Shown here: positions 1 through 8,924 of the stretch, in pieces
Layout: each line of letters opens with the position of its first letter
Position numbering within the stretch: the stretch's first letter is position 1
Assembly: GCF_934630525.1 (NCBI RefSeq)
Contig: NZ_CAKTVX010000003.1
Coordinates: 186,001 to 250,000 of the forward strand
Direction of reading: 5' to 3'
Source of the DNA: an uncultured Slackia sp.
Lineage (GTDB): Bacteria; Actinomycetota; Coriobacteriia; Coriobacteriales; Eggerthellaceae
DNA length: 64,000 bases
Position numbers and translations under genes: made by a program
The notes under the pieces: model-generated
Seen by the model: the letters and a program-made list of their open reading frames with translations, nothing else
The model's database searches: none
Told to the model about the DNA's origin: nothing

Positions 1-780
1 CAAACAGCGAGAGCGTTCTTCCTCCGCCCCATCAGATAAAAGCTCTTCATGGGCGTAAATGTTGAATTCGCCGTTCTTGGCAAACCCCACAAGCATTATT
101 TGATTCTGGTCTGCAGCCTTTATCGACATATCGGTCGGAGCGCCTGGGGAAACAATCGCATATGCGTCCAACTTAACAACCCTGTCGATAATCCCCATAG
201 GAACACGACCGCTAAACAAAACGACCTTATCGCTCGTATCAACGCGGTTTTTCAGGCACCACCCCACGAGCTTATCCATCGCATTGTGTCGCCCGACATC
301 ATCGAAACGAGCAAGGAAGCCGCCCGCATCGGCGATTGCCGCTCCATGCATTCCACCCGTACGACGGAATAGGCCCGAATTCGCTTCAAATCGAGCCATA
401 TTGTCAATAATCCAGCGAGGCGTCACGTATGAAAGAACGCTACGCTCCCTCAAAAGAGAACCGGACGCAGCGCCCATCATGTCGGAAATCAAAACATCAA
501 CCAAGCCAGCGTCGACATCAATCCGCATGTCAGTTATGTCGCTCGCCTGGTTAATAATCCCATCGAAATACAACCTGCCGTAGGTCAGTTCTTCGACGTT
601 CCAAGGCGAGCACGTAAGCGTATCAACCTGCTGGCCATTAACGAACATGCGAACGACAAGCTCCTGCACCACCGAAGATTCAAAAGGAGCAAGCCCAGCC
701 GAACCATAATGAAACGAGGGCACACGCAGGCAATGAAACCCCTGCTCATCAACTCTAAAACTAGCGTTTCTTTCCGACAT
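1..780 (-). CDS. fdhD: FdhD-like formate dehydrogenase accessory protein, partial (runs off the left edge)
   Basis: FdhD proteins act in sulfur transfer to, and insertion of, the molybdenum cofactor of formate-dehydrogenase-type enzymes. The frame is open for 260 codons from ATG at 780 to the window edge. Family landmarks are clear: an SPWNVEELTYG...FDGII block near residues 60-80, TGGMHGAA near 133, DDVGRHNAMDKLVG near 155, SGR near 185 and SPGAPTDMSIKAA near 205. The start has an AGGAG ribosome site at 786-790. The gene lies last in an operon with a molybdopterin oxidoreductase and its ferredoxin subunit, which fits a dedicated maturation role. Oddly, the CxxC pair expected between the GII and TGG blocks is missing, so sulfur transfer by the usual cysteines is doubtful. 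The family call is firm; the activity is inferred. Confidence 0.87.
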   Translation of the reverse strand, partial: MSERNASFRVDEQGFHCLRVPSFHYGSAGLAPFESSVVQELVVRMFVNGQQVDTLTCSPWNVEELTYGRLYFDGIINQASDITDMRIDVDAGLVDVLISDMMGAASGSLLRERSVLSYVTPRWIIDNMARFEANSGLFRRTGGMHGAAIADAGGFLARFDDVGRHNAMDKLVGWCLKNRVDTSDKVVLFSGRVPMGIIDRVVKLDAYAIVSPGAPTDMSIKAADQNQIMLVGFAKNGEFNIYAHEELLSDGAEEERSRCL

Positions 781-795
781 GGGCACTCCTTACAA

Positions 796-822
796 AGAAG
801 GGCGTGCCCCGCACGCCCTTCT
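796..822. terminator. Perfect hairpin between the ferredoxin and fdhD genes
   Basis: An 11-base stem (GAAGGGCGTGC paired with GCACGCCCTTC) with a short C-rich loop sits just upstream of the fdhD ribosome site. On the minus strand it is followed by TTCTTTGT, a weak U-tract, so it could be a partial terminator that lowers fdhD expression, or an mRNA processing or stability stem. Confidence 0.55.
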
Positions 823-846
823 CTATTCATGGTTTACGCCAACGGC

Positions 847-1479
847 CTAATTCTGGGATTTCGCTTCTCCCGCTTCCACAACGTTATTCGGAATATACCA
901 AACCGATGGATTGGTGCCATTTTCCGGAGCAAGCTGGAAGCCGCCTTCGTCCAGGGCCTTCTTCTTTATCTCTTCGAGATCGCCGAAAACTCGAGCTCCC
1001 GCCGGGCATGCCGCGACGCAAGCCTGGACCTCGCCTTTGCCCGCATCAATTCGGTCGGCGCAGAACGTGCATTTGTCGACCTTGCCTGTAGGCATATCTT
1101 CCGCATACTTGACCTGCTCATACTCGTTGAGCTCGCCAAAATAGCCCGTTTCGCTCTCGTAGTAGTAACGAGCGCCATAGGGGCACGCGGAAACGCATGC
1201 CTTGCAGCCGATGCACACTTCCTTATCAATGACGACAATGCCGTCTTCCCTCTTCGTCGTAGCACCCGAAGGACACGCTTCGACGCAGGGCGCGTTTTCG
1301 CAATGGTTGCACAACACAGGCAGAATCGTTTTCCTCGCGTCTGGATACGTGCCCTCAAAGCTTCGCTCAACGTGAGAACGGGTTACCCCCGGAGGGGTTC
1401 CATGCGCCCCTTTACATGCCGTCGCGCACGCATGGCAACCGACGCATTTTTTCAAATCAATCAGCATTCCATATGCCAT
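847..1479 (-). CDS. DmsB/NrfC-type 4Fe-4S ferredoxin subunit of a molybdopterin oxidoreductase
   Basis: This is the electron-transfer subunit that links a molybdopterin catalytic subunit to a membrane or soluble electron donor. The 210-residue protein carries four cysteine clusters: CVGCHACATAC near residue 12, CNHCENAPCVEAC near 57, CIGCKACVSAC near 89 and CTFCADRI...ACVAAC near 137-160, the usual pattern for four [4Fe-4S] clusters in the DmsB/PhsB/NrfC family. There is no signal peptide, as expected for a subunit co-exported with a Tat partner. It starts 14 bases after the catalytic subunit ends, so the two are almost certainly co-transcribed and form a complex. The substrate cannot be read from this subunit. 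Confidence 0.93.
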   Translation of the reverse strand: MAYGMLIDLKKCVGCHACATACKGAHGTPPGVTRSHVERSFEGTYPDARKTILPVLCNHCENAPCVEACPSGATTKREDGIVVIDKEVCIGCKACVSACPYGARYYYESETGYFGELNEYEQVKYAEDMPTGKVDKCTFCADRIDAGKGEVQACVAACPAGARVFGDLEEIKKKALDEGGFQLAPENGTNPSVWYIPNNVVEAGEAKSQN

Positions 1480-1493
1480 AGCTCACAACCCCC

Positions 1494-4202
1494 TTAAGCG
1501 ATTTTCTCGATTTTGACGCGGATGCACTGGTCGAACGCGGAGCAAACATGGTCCATGCGATCGGGCGTCTGACCAGGAAGAAGGTGCACAATCGGCACGC
1601 CCTTGTCCTTCGCGATAGGCATGAACTCCGACTTCGAGCCCCAGTCGCCACCGATAACCGAGACGCACGAGGCATGAACGCCCTCGGAAACCGCAAGCTT
1701 GCCTTCAACAGAAACGCCCTCGAGAGTTTCGAGACGAACGCTGTCCCCGCTCGCCAAGCCCTTCGCCTCCGCAGTCGCCTTGTTCATTTCGATGGTGTAG
1801 CCATAGGGATTCGCCTCATTGATCTCATTGATCCAGGGGTTCTCCATGAGCCACGAATCGGTATTGACCGCATCGGTGTAGTAGACGGGGATGATGTCGT
1901 AATCCGGGTCCTCAATATCGAATCCGCAACCAGGCTTCCAATCGGGGAGCGGCTGATAGTCATCGGTTTCCCACGGAATGTCAAGCTCGGCAACCTTCGC
2001 TTCGACCTTTTCCTTTGCCTCAAGCATGAAGTCCCAATACAGAGGAACTTTTCCGGGAGCATCGTTTGCCCAGATATAGACCTCGTCTATCTTCCTGGGA
2101 TACGTGTAAACGCCATGCTCCTTCATCCACTCGATACCATGCTCTTCGTCAATGATACTCTTGAGCACCGAATCGGCGAACGCCTCAGGCTCGAGCTTTT
2201 GGTCCATAGGAACCGAATACTCGTCTTTCACGCGATACATGGCGTTCAAAGTCGCGATGAACTCGGCGTCTTTTCCAGCGCGGTGCGCCAGCTCGGCAAA
2301 GAGCTGGAAACTCGACGGCGCCCCATCCTTCGGTTCAACAACCTTTTGCCACACCGTAACGGCCCACGGATTATCAAGGCCGCCAATAACGCGATGGTTG
2401 AGAGCGAAGTGAGGCAGCGGTTCAAGGCGCTCAAGATAGCAGCACTCAGGCAGAATCACATCGTAGAAGTACGAGGATTCGTTAAGGAAGATATCGACGC
2501 CGATGACATATTTGTAGCTCTTGAAAATCTCGGCCTGCTCGTCGTAGTTTCCCCACCACTTAATCGGGTTGCATGCGTAGCAGAACGCCACCTCGGCCGC
2601 CTGGGTGTGGTAAAGGTCCGGATGAGCCTGCGCGACATGCTCAAAGTGGTTGTCTTCAGACATAGGCTGCAGCTCAAGCATGCCCATCGTCGTCGGCGTA
2701 TAGTCGGACTCACGAATCTTCTGATAATAAGAATGCGGGAACGCAAGCATGAGCGACACATCTTCGATAAAGCCGTCCTCTTCCCAAATTCCAGGGCGAA
2801 AGGCCATCTGAGGATTGTTATCGGCCCAGCCATTACATGCGGGATCAAAGCCGATAAAGCCGCCGACAGCATTCGTCGCACCAACAAGATTGTTGAGCGA
2901 GAACACCGACCAGCACGTCAAGAAAGAATGCTTGTGGCGAGTAATGCCCGAAAACGCATCAACGCACACAGGACGATACGGCAGCGTCACGCCATCGATG
3001 GTAATCGTCTCTCCGATATGAGCCGCCTCGCCATATTCTTTCGCAATCTGGCGAATCGTCGCGGCGGGAACGGTCGAGATGCTTTCCGCATATTCCGGCG
3101 TGTAGGTCTTAATGTGCTCTTTGTACAAGGTAAAACCAGTCGAGCACGTCTTCCCATCGACTTCAAACGTACCTTCGAGCGCAGGCTTCTCGCACTCGTC
3201 ATAAGGCTTCACGGCATTGTCGGAAAGGTCCATGTAGAGAGCCTTATTCGAGCCCTCGGCGCGAATGATTCGTTTCGTTTCAAGGTCGACAAGCGCAGGG
3301 CCGTTGGTTCGATTCGTCAGGAAGTCGACATCGATGAGGTTCTCTTCATGAACAAGAACGTACGCCATGGCCAAAGCCACTGCAGCATCGGTTCCGGGCA
3401 GAATGGGAACCCAAAGGTCAGCCTGCTCGCCAGATCCGCCCATGTGGGGGTCGAAGCTCACGAGGCGCAAACCTTCCTTACGGCGCTCCGAGAAGGGCTC
3501 GACCGTCATGTTGAAGCCATGACGTGTCGCCGTACCGGCGTTGGTTCCGAATTGGACAATGTAATTGCAGTATTTGTAGTCAGGCATCGCATTGCCTGAG
3601 CCAGTATGCAGATACTCAAGTTGGTGCACGCCGGCGCCGCAGATGTCCGAGCAGCTTCCCTCTGCGTTGCCGTAGATAACGCCAAGGGCCGTGTGTCGCA
3701 CGAGGCTTCCTGCCTGGCTTGCAACCATCGACATGCCCGTAACGGCATGGGGGCCGCTGCGCTCAATAGCCTCACTGATATTTTTGTTGACGAGTTCGTA
3801 GGCCTCATCCCAGCTGATCTCTTCCCAACCAGGATCTTGGTCAAAGCCCTTTTTGGGATTAGTGCGCTTCATCGGCTTCGTGATTCGGTTCGGATCGTAG
3901 AGCTGCATAATGCCCGATGCGCCCTTGGCACAAATATGCCCGCGCCCGACAGGGCTATCGGGGTTGCCCTTAAGCTCAACAACCTTCCCATCGACCACGT
4001 GGGCCAGAATGGAGCACTGGTTGAAGCACATGTTGCATGTCGTAGGAACCCATTTGTCTTCTTTTTGGGCATCCCCTCCCTTTGCCGCATCGCCGCCGGA
4101 AGAACACCCCGTTGCCGTGGCTCCCAGGCCTGCGCCCAAGGCGACAGCTCCCGATGCCGCAACGAAGCCTCGACGTGAAATAGCAGGTTGATGCTTTCCC
4201 AT
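1494..4202 (-). CDS. Tat-exported molybdopterin oxidoreductase catalytic subunit (DMSO reductase family)
   Basis: The 902-residue protein is the bis-molybdopterin-guanine-dinucleotide catalytic subunit of a respiratory reductase or dehydrogenase. The start at 4202 (MGKHQPAISRRGF) places the twin arginine at residues 10-11 and has a GGGGGAG site just upstream; an in-frame ATG at 4223 lacks such a site. The signal is followed by a cysteine (ATGCSS), so the mature protein may be lipid-anchored. An N-terminal CNMCFNQC...HICAKG motif binds a [4Fe-4S] cluster. Typical family blocks follow (PGTDAAVALAMAYVL, a C-terminal dinucleotide-binding domain). The probable metal-ligand region reads SCSDICGAGVHQ, so Ser or Cys are candidate ligands. 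Relatives in Eggerthellaceae include catechol dehydroxylases as well as sulfur- and N-oxide reductases; the substrate here is unknown. It is operonic with the ferredoxin subunit and an FdhD-like protein. Confidence 0.93.
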   Translation of the reverse strand: MGKHQPAISRRGFVAASGAVALGAGLGATATGCSSGGDAAKGGDAQKEDKWVPTTCNMCFNQCSILAHVVDGKVVELKGNPDSPVGRGHICAKGASGIMQLYDPNRITKPMKRTNPKKGFDQDPGWEEISWDEAYELVNKNISEAIERSGPHAVTGMSMVASQAGSLVRHTALGVIYGNAEGSCSDICGAGVHQLEYLHTGSGNAMPDYKYCNYIVQFGTNAGTATRHGFNMTVEPFSERRKEGLRLVSFDPHMGGSGEQADLWVPILPGTDAAVALAMAYVLVHEENLIDVDFLTNRTNGPALVDLETKRIIRAEGSNKALYMDLSDNAVKPYDECEKPALEGTFEVDGKTCSTGFTLYKEHIKTYTPEYAESISTVPAATIRQIAKEYGEAAHIGETITIDGVTLPYRPVCVDAFSGITRHKHSFLTCWSVFSLNNLVGATNAVGGFIGFDPACNGWADNNPQMAFRPGIWEEDGFIEDVSLMLAFPHSYYQKIRESDYTPTTMGMLELQPMSEDNHFEHVAQAHPDLYHTQAAEVAFCYACNPIKWWGNYDEQAEIFKSYKYVIGVDIFLNESSYFYDVILPECCYLERLEPLPHFALNHRVIGGLDNPWAVTVWQKVVEPKDGAPSSFQLFAELAHRAGKDAEFIATLNAMYRVKDEYSVPMDQKLEPEAFADSVLKSIIDEEHGIEWMKEHGVYTYPRKIDEVYIWANDAPGKVPLYWDFMLEAKEKVEAKVAELDIPWETDDYQPLPDWKPGCGFDIEDPDYDIIPVYYTDAVNTDSWLMENPWINEINEANPYGYTIEMNKATAEAKGLASGDSVRLETLEGVSVEGKLAVSEGVHASCVSVIGGDWGSKSEFMPIAKDKGVPIVHLLPGQTPDRMDHVCSAFDQCIRVKIEKIA

Positions 4203-4507
4203 ATCTCCCCCTTTTCCCTGCATACACGACTATCGATGCACGCTTTTAGCGCGCAAACTTAAGACTGTTGTTTAGACAGCCTTGCAATGCACATGGAAAC
4301 GCTGGGCTTTCCAGCGCCGTTAATTGAATTGTTTGGTGATTTCAGTTGCAGAGCGACATAGAAAAACGCGTCGCCCCGGAAGAACTACCGATCGAAACCC
4401 CTACCCCCATAGAGACCCCTTTTTTCGATATCTAATTCCCTCGTTGGCGCTATGGTAACATACAGTTATATGACACTCAATTGCTTGAACTATCCTATCT
4501 TTAGGAT
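4203..4507. promoter_or_regulatory. Upstream region of the molybdopterin oxidoreductase operon
   Basis: About 300 bases without a gene separate the slipin terminator from the molybdopterin gene start. It contains an inverted repeat CGCTGG-N5-CCAGCG at 4300-4316, and an AT-rich stretch with a CTATCCT...AGGATAG inverted repeat at about 4491-4510. The promoter of the minus-strand operon must lie here; the 4300-4316 repeat is a plausible operator, but no regulator can be named. Confidence 0.4.
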
Positions 4508-4533
4508 AGAAAAGGCCTCCTGAGGAAGCCTTT
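4508..4533 (-). terminator. Intrinsic terminator of the NrfD-GntR-slipin operon
   Basis: Read on the minus strand, an AAAGGC...GCCTTTT stem (AAAGGCTTCC / GGAGGCCTTT) with a three-base loop is followed by TTTTCT, starting about 8 bases after the slipin stop codon. Confidence 0.75.
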
Positions 4534-4540
4534 ATACGCT

Positions 4541-5482
4541 CTATTTCAAAATATCTTTGAAGCTATCAATGTTGTTGAAGCCTTCGCTGAAAGCGCTCGG
4601 GGCGATAACGAGCCCACCCTTTTCCTTGACACTTTCGTAAATGAGGTTCATCGTTCGCAATTGCAGCGCCTTATCGTTCTTGTCGTACACCGAAGCGGCG
4701 TCGACGAACATCTCAGAGATATCCTTTTCAACCTCGGCAAGCAAAAGGCGGGCATTTCTTTCACGTTCAGCCTGCGCCTCTTTCGACATGGCATCTTGCA
4801 AGTCGGACGGTATGGCGATATCCCTGATTTCAACCGAGACAACGGTGATTCCCCAACTGTTCGTTTTCTCGTCGAGTATGCTTTTGACTTCCTCGTCGAT
4901 TTGCTCACGACGAGTAGCGACCTCCGCCAAATTAATGCGGCCAACAGCGTCTCGCAGCGCCGTCTGAGCAGCCCACCATATTGCGGATGAATAGTCTTCC
5001 ACCTCGACACACGCGCTTTTCGGATCCCATACCATCCAGAAAAGAACCGCGTCAATATCCAACGGAACCAAATCGGCCGTGAGAGCCTCTTCCGCAATAA
5101 AGGGCGTCGTTATGATTCGCTGGTCGACATGCGCGGCAGCATATTCGATGATGGGGATGATAAAGTACAAACCCGGCCCAACCTGCCGGTTATATTTTCC
5201 TAACCGAAGAATAACGACGCGTTCCCACTGATTTGCGATTCTGATCGAATAGCACCCAATAGCGCCGAAGCAAGCGCCCGCAATGCATGTCCAAGCAGAT
5301 AAACCCACGGCCAGAGAAATGAGAACCGTCCCTATCAGGGAAAATAGAACGAATATCGCCGCAGCGAAGCAGAATACGCCGACCTTGGAAGTGTGCTTCG
5401 GCTGAGGCGCCGCCGCCTTCTTATTCGCCGAAGCGTTCCGAGCTTCGCTTTTCTCGACTTCCCTTTTCTCTTTGCTGCGCAT
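4541..5482 (-). CDS. Slipin / SPFH (band 7) family membrane protein
   Basis: Slipins are stomatin-like membrane scaffold proteins with one membrane hairpin and a cytoplasmic SPFH domain; bacterial members often sit with NfeD proteases, but none is here. The 313-residue protein has a charged Lys/Ala-rich N-terminus, hydrophobic segments at about residues 33-60 and 64-84, then the SPFH domain (NQWERVVILRLGKY...GPGLYFIIPIIE...DQRI). It ends with a helical stretch containing EAQAERERNARLLLAEVE, typical of the family's oligomerising coiled coil. It follows a GntR regulator by 33 bases and is the last gene before a terminator, so it probably responds to that regulator. Its specific role is unknown. 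Confidence 0.88.
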   Translation of the reverse strand: MRSKEKREVEKSEARNASANKKAAAPQPKHTSKVGVFCFAAAIFVLFSLIGTVLISLAVGLSAWTCIAGACFGAIGCYSIRIANQWERVVILRLGKYNRQVGPGLYFIIPIIEYAAAHVDQRIITTPFIAEEALTADLVPLDIDAVLFWMVWDPKSACVEVEDYSSAIWWAAQTALRDAVGRINLAEVATRREQIDEEVKSILDEKTNSWGITVVSVEIRDIAIPSDLQDAMSKEAQAERERNARLLLAEVEKDISEMFVDAASVYDKNDKALQLRTMNLIYESVKEKGGLVIAPSAFSEGFNNIDSFKDILK

Positions 5483-5515
5483 AACCGCCCCTATCGCCTA
5501 TCCGCATTCCTGTTG

Positions 5516-5923
5516 CTATAAATCGCTCCGAGCACCACGTGCGGCGGCCCTCGAATAGTGCACTCGAACAATCTCTAGAAGATCGCCTAGAGACATTCCT
5601 TTTTCGACCGCCCGGCTAGACAACTCGTCTGCCATGGAGGCAATATCATCGTCGATCGAAGCGGACTCGGGCAACCCCTCGGCAACATACGTGCCAAGCC
5701 CGCGCTTCGTGTAAATATATCCATCCCGCTCAAGGTCCTGGTAGACCTTGTTAATCGTGTTGTAGTTAACGCCAAAGCGAACCGACATTTCCCTTACGGA
5801 AGGCAGCCTTTCGGAAGACTTAAAATGACCCGACCCAATTAAATAGATGAGCCTCTTGCGAATCTGAATCCAAATGGGGACGCCGCTACTCTCGTCAATT
5901 TGGAAAATGCCCGATGGCTCCAT
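5516..5923 (-). CDS. GntR-family transcriptional regulator (YtrA-like, short)
   Basis: The 135-residue protein has an N-terminal winged helix typical of GntR proteins (PIWIQIRKRLIYLIGSGHF...LPSVREMSVRFGVNYNTINKVYQDLERDGYIYTKRGLGTYV, residues about 15-80) and only a short helical tail of about 50 residues. This is the YtrA architecture, in which the tail dimerises and no ligand domain is present. Such regulators are generally autoregulatory repressors of operons that encode membrane proteins. It sits between an NrfD-like anchor (51 bases upstream) and slipin (33 bases downstream), so all three are probably one transcription unit under its control. Confidence 0.9.
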   Translation of the reverse strand: MEPSGIFQIDESSGVPIWIQIRKRLIYLIGSGHFKSSERLPSVREMSVRFGVNYNTINKVYQDLERDGYIYTKRGLGTYVAEGLPESASIDDDIASMADELSSRAVEKGMSLGDLLEIVRVHYSRAAARGARSDL

Positions 5924-5974
5924 TACAGCTGCCCCCTTTCCCGTGCACTCGATTTCCCTTTTCGATGTTGTGAG

Positions 5975-6877
5975 CTATGCCCAAAATGGCTGCACGGCAA
6001 CAAAACCAATCGCAAACCTCGATGCTGCCATAAGAATACAGAACCTTAAGCAAACACCGCCGACAAGCGCGGATATGCCGCCAATGCACAGAACAGTCGA
6101 ACGCGGGTGAACAAGACACGTCAAGTCCACCACTAAAGGAATGACGCAGCCGACGACGATGACGCCTACCCAAAATAGCAACGATAAGTCGCCGAACAAA
6201 AGGGCGGAAGAGGACAGCGAGGCTCCGCTTTCCGAGAAAAGCACCGAGCGGACCAGAAGAGCCGTCAATAAAAGGGCCTCGGCAACAACAATTGCGGCGT
6301 CTATCGCGGATAGGCCATTCATGCCTCCAAGAACGCCTTCGTGCGTTTGCCTGAAAAAGCCAACAACAACGAGCAAGCCCGCCGCCGATGAAAATGCCGA
6401 AGCCGTGAAAAGCGCCGGAACAAGCGGGGTATTAAGAAACGGAACTGACGGGAAAAGCGAATAGAAGACACCTGAATAAAGAATGACGGCAATGGAGAGA
6501 GCCATTGCCAGAAACTGCGAAAGGGGCTCAATGAGCCTTGATGCGCGGCAATGCGGCATCAGGCCGAACGCCAGAGACAACACCGCAAAGAGGCAGAACA
6601 GGGCGATAGCCCACGAGCCGAACCCCAAAATGCTCGACGGCCTGAGGAAGACGTTGAAGGCAATTGATGGGTCGCCAAGGTCGAGAAGCAGAAAAACGCA
6701 CCCCACGACCACCATAATCGGACCAAGAATCATTCCGATATCCGTAATTGGCGCAATTTTCAACAGATGAGGACGAGGGCCCAATCTTAAAGCGAAATCG
6801 ACGGCAGAGGCAATCGCAAACGCGCCAGCACCAGCACCGGCAAAAAATAAGTACCATGCAATATAGGCACTCGCCAC
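5975..6877 (-). CDS. nrfD: NrfD/PsrC-type integral membrane subunit
   Basis: NrfD/PsrC proteins are quinol-interacting anchors that exchange electrons with a DmsB-type ferredoxin subunit. The 300-residue protein is hydrophobic throughout, with about eight predicted membrane spans. Its N-terminus (AWYLFFAGAGAGAFAIA) is the usual first helix of the family, and FLLLDLGDPS near residue 63 matches the conserved 'DLG.P' loop. The start is GTG at 6877 with a GGTGAG site six bases upstream. No ferredoxin or molybdopterin gene is in this operon, but the operon lies directly upstream of the molybdopterin oxidoreductase genes at 847-4202. It could supply their missing anchor despite the intervening terminator. 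Confidence 0.82.
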   Translation of the reverse strand: MASAYIAWYLFFAGAGAGAFAIASAVDFALRLGPRPHLLKIAPITDIGMILGPIMVVVGCVFLLLDLGDPSIAFNVFLRPSSILGFGSWAIALFCLFAVLSLAFGLMPHCRASRLIEPLSQFLAMALSIAVILYSGVFYSLFPSVPFLNTPLVPALFTASAFSSAAGLLVVVGFFRQTHEGVLGGMNGLSAIDAAIVVAEALLLTALLVRSVLFSESGASLSSSALLFGDLSLLFWVGVIVVGCVIPLVVDLTCLVHPRSTVLCIGGISALVGGVCLRFCILMAASRFAIGFVAVQPFWA

Positions 6878-7001
6878 GATATCTCACCCGCTTCATAAGG
6901 CTGACGCATTCGCACTCTGGGAAAATCATACCATTCGATAAGGGGACGCGCGCAAACACACCGTCGAAGATGGCGCCTACCCGTCTTATGCAAACCTCCG
7001 C

Positions 7002-7033
7002 AGAAAGGCCCCGGCATTACGCCGAGGCCTTTA
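7002..7033 (-). terminator. Terminator downstream of the flavin reductase gene
   Basis: On the minus strand AAAGGCCTCGGC pairs with GCCGGGGCCTTT around a GTAAT loop, followed by CT-rich sequence, about 55 bases after the flavoprotein stop codon. The stem is close to symmetric. Confidence 0.7.
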
Positions 7034-7088
7034 GAGAAGTGCCGCACGGGAGGGAAAGCGGCTTCGGGTATATCGTTTTGCGTCAGCC

Positions 7089-8780
7089 TTACTTGAACTC
7101 AAGCTTCGTGATAACAGTATCCGTCGCAAGAGCCTCGCCAACGAGCTGACCGAACGTCAGGCAGCGGCCATGGCTCACACCAGGGCAATGCACGGGGTAA
7201 TTCAGACCGAAGAAGTCGCCCTGAACATTACCGACAGCGAACAGGCCCTCGATGGGCTCGTCTTCTTCCGTGCACACCTGGGAATCGTCGTTCACATGCA
7301 GGCCGAACGGAATGGTCAGCACGGAGCACACAACGGGCGTCGCGTAGAACGGAGCCGTCTTGATTTCCGAAAGGAACTGCGCCGGCACGTCGAACTTTAC
7401 GTCCTTGCCTGCTTCGTATGCCGCATTGTAGCCATCAACAGATTCTTGGAGCTTGTCTGCGGGAACGCCCAGCTTTCCAGCAAGCTCGGCAATCGTATCG
7501 GCCTTAATAAGGCTACCGTCCTGCAGGCGCTTCTCCATTTCCTCATCGAGGCCCTTCAGCTGCACGTCATAATTGGTCGGCCACTGTTGCTTGACCCACT
7601 TCTCGTAGTTCGCATCGAAAATCGACCAGGCCTTGTCACCGGGAGTGTTCATGCGGCCATTAGTCAAATAAGGCTCGAAAGGAAGCTCCGCACCATAGCG
7701 CTCACCGTTGCGGTTAACCGCAAGCCAGCTCATGACGAACGCGGTAAGGTTGAAGCTCTTGGAGCTCGGAGTGTACTGGTGAACCATCGGCGCCGCGGGG
7801 CTCTTCGAAAGTGCGGCTCCAGCCCAGCAGCCCATCAGAATGCCATCGCCGGTATTTCCGCCCTCTGGGGTGTACACGTTGCCATCGGCACGCGTGGTAA
7901 TGCGCGCCCAGCAATTCACCATCTCTTGGTTGCCGCTAATATCGCCCGTCGCCAAAATCACGCCCTTGGAAGCGTTGTACTGCACGTACTTGCCGTCCGC
8001 ATCGGTGACGATCACGCCAGTAATGCCGCTCTTCGCATCACCTACCAGCTGCTCAGCATGCGTATTGAACACGTATTCTGCGCCGTTGTCCGTCGCCGAC
8101 TTATACAGCGCTTCGCCAAGGTTCCAATTGCAGGTCTTCTTGTCAGAACGCACCGCGCCAGGTTCGGCATCGCTTACGAACGACACAGCATCGGGATACA
8201 CACGCCAACGCTCGGGAAGCGTTTCCCATCCGTATTTCGCGGTTTTCGACAACGCAGAAACCATCTTGAATCCCTGTTCGGCTACCATTCCCTCGATGTA
8301 GTCGATTACCGGACCAGTCTTTTCTGCCCAAGTACGAATAAGGTTGTAGTTGGTGGTCTGCTGTGACCACAGATACAGAAGACGGCACGCCTCGTCAATA
8401 TCAATGTCGACGCCATTGTCGATTTTGAACTTGCTGCCAATCGCCGCAACGTCGATGCCATGCATCTGAATACCATCGGTGCGCTCGATGACCGCAACCT
8501 TAGCACCATTGCGAGCGGCCGCCTCGGCGGCAGAGTTGCCAGCGATGCCAGCGCCAACGATCACGATGTCGTAATCTTTGGTTTCGGCAATATCTTTAAT
8601 AGGTTCCGGAGCAATTTCCCACGTGTGCTTCATTCCCTCAGAAGAAGCGACATTCGCATCCGTCGAAGAAGCCGACGAAGAGTTTCCGCTCGGGCTGCAT
8701 GCAGCCAAAGCACCCGCCGCCGCAGTCGCAGCAGCTGCCGTCAAAGAACCCTTCAGAAAATTCCTACGAGTAACCTCCAT
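7089..8780 (-). CDS. Tat-exported FAD-dependent reductase (fumarate/urocanate reductase-like flavoprotein)
   Basis: The 563-residue protein is an extracytoplasmic flavoprotein of the fumarate reductase / succinate dehydrogenase flavoprotein-like family. The family reduces alkenes such as fumarate, urocanate or host and plant compounds with electrons from a quinol or cytochrome partner. The start at 8780 has a GGAGG site and gives twin arginines at residues 5-6 (EVTRRNFLKG), a hydrophobic Ala-rich signal and a lipobox-like LAAC. The FAD-binding block is YDIVIVGAGIAGNSAAE near residue 70, and the C-terminal block is IEGLFAVGNVQGDFFGLNYPVHCPGVSHGRCLTFG. No haem domain or cytochrome gene is adjacent. 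The gene follows a membrane-bound LuxR-type regulator on the same strand, the usual pairing in this family. The substrate is unknown. Confidence 0.9.
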   Translation of the reverse strand: MEVTRRNFLKGSLTAAAATAAAGALAACSPSGNSSSASSTDANVASSEGMKHTWEIAPEPIKDIAETKDYDIVIVGAGIAGNSAAEAAARNGAKVAVIERTDGIQMHGIDVAAIGSKFKIDNGVDIDIDEACRLLYLWSQQTTNYNLIRTWAEKTGPVIDYIEGMVAEQGFKMVSALSKTAKYGWETLPERWRVYPDAVSFVSDAEPGAVRSDKKTCNWNLGEALYKSATDNGAEYVFNTHAEQLVGDAKSGITGVIVTDADGKYVQYNASKGVILATGDISGNQEMVNCWARITTRADGNVYTPEGGNTGDGILMGCWAGAALSKSPAAPMVHQYTPSSKSFNLTAFVMSWLAVNRNGERYGAELPFEPYLTNGRMNTPGDKAWSIFDANYEKWVKQQWPTNYDVQLKGLDEEMEKRLQDGSLIKADTIAELAGKLGVPADKLQESVDGYNAAYEAGKDVKFDVPAQFLSEIKTAPFYATPVVCSVLTIPFGLHVNDDSQVCTEEDEPIEGLFAVGNVQGDFFGLNYPVHCPGVSHGRCLTFGQLVGEALATDTVITKLEFK

Positions 8781-8924
8781 GGTCCCCTCCATTCATCGAT
8801 ACGCGATGTCTATCGCGCCGACGCCCCTCCTGGCGTCTGCCTCGAGAATGGACCCTGGAAGCCCGTCTCCACAACGCACGAACCAACGCATTCCACAACT
8901 TAACGCGTTGTTGGTGTGCCAAAT

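Noticed and set aside
1548..3599. Long plus-strand open frame opposite the molybdopterin gene
   Set aside because: No family motif or ribosome site; it is the antisense shadow of a strongly supported gene in GC-rich DNA.
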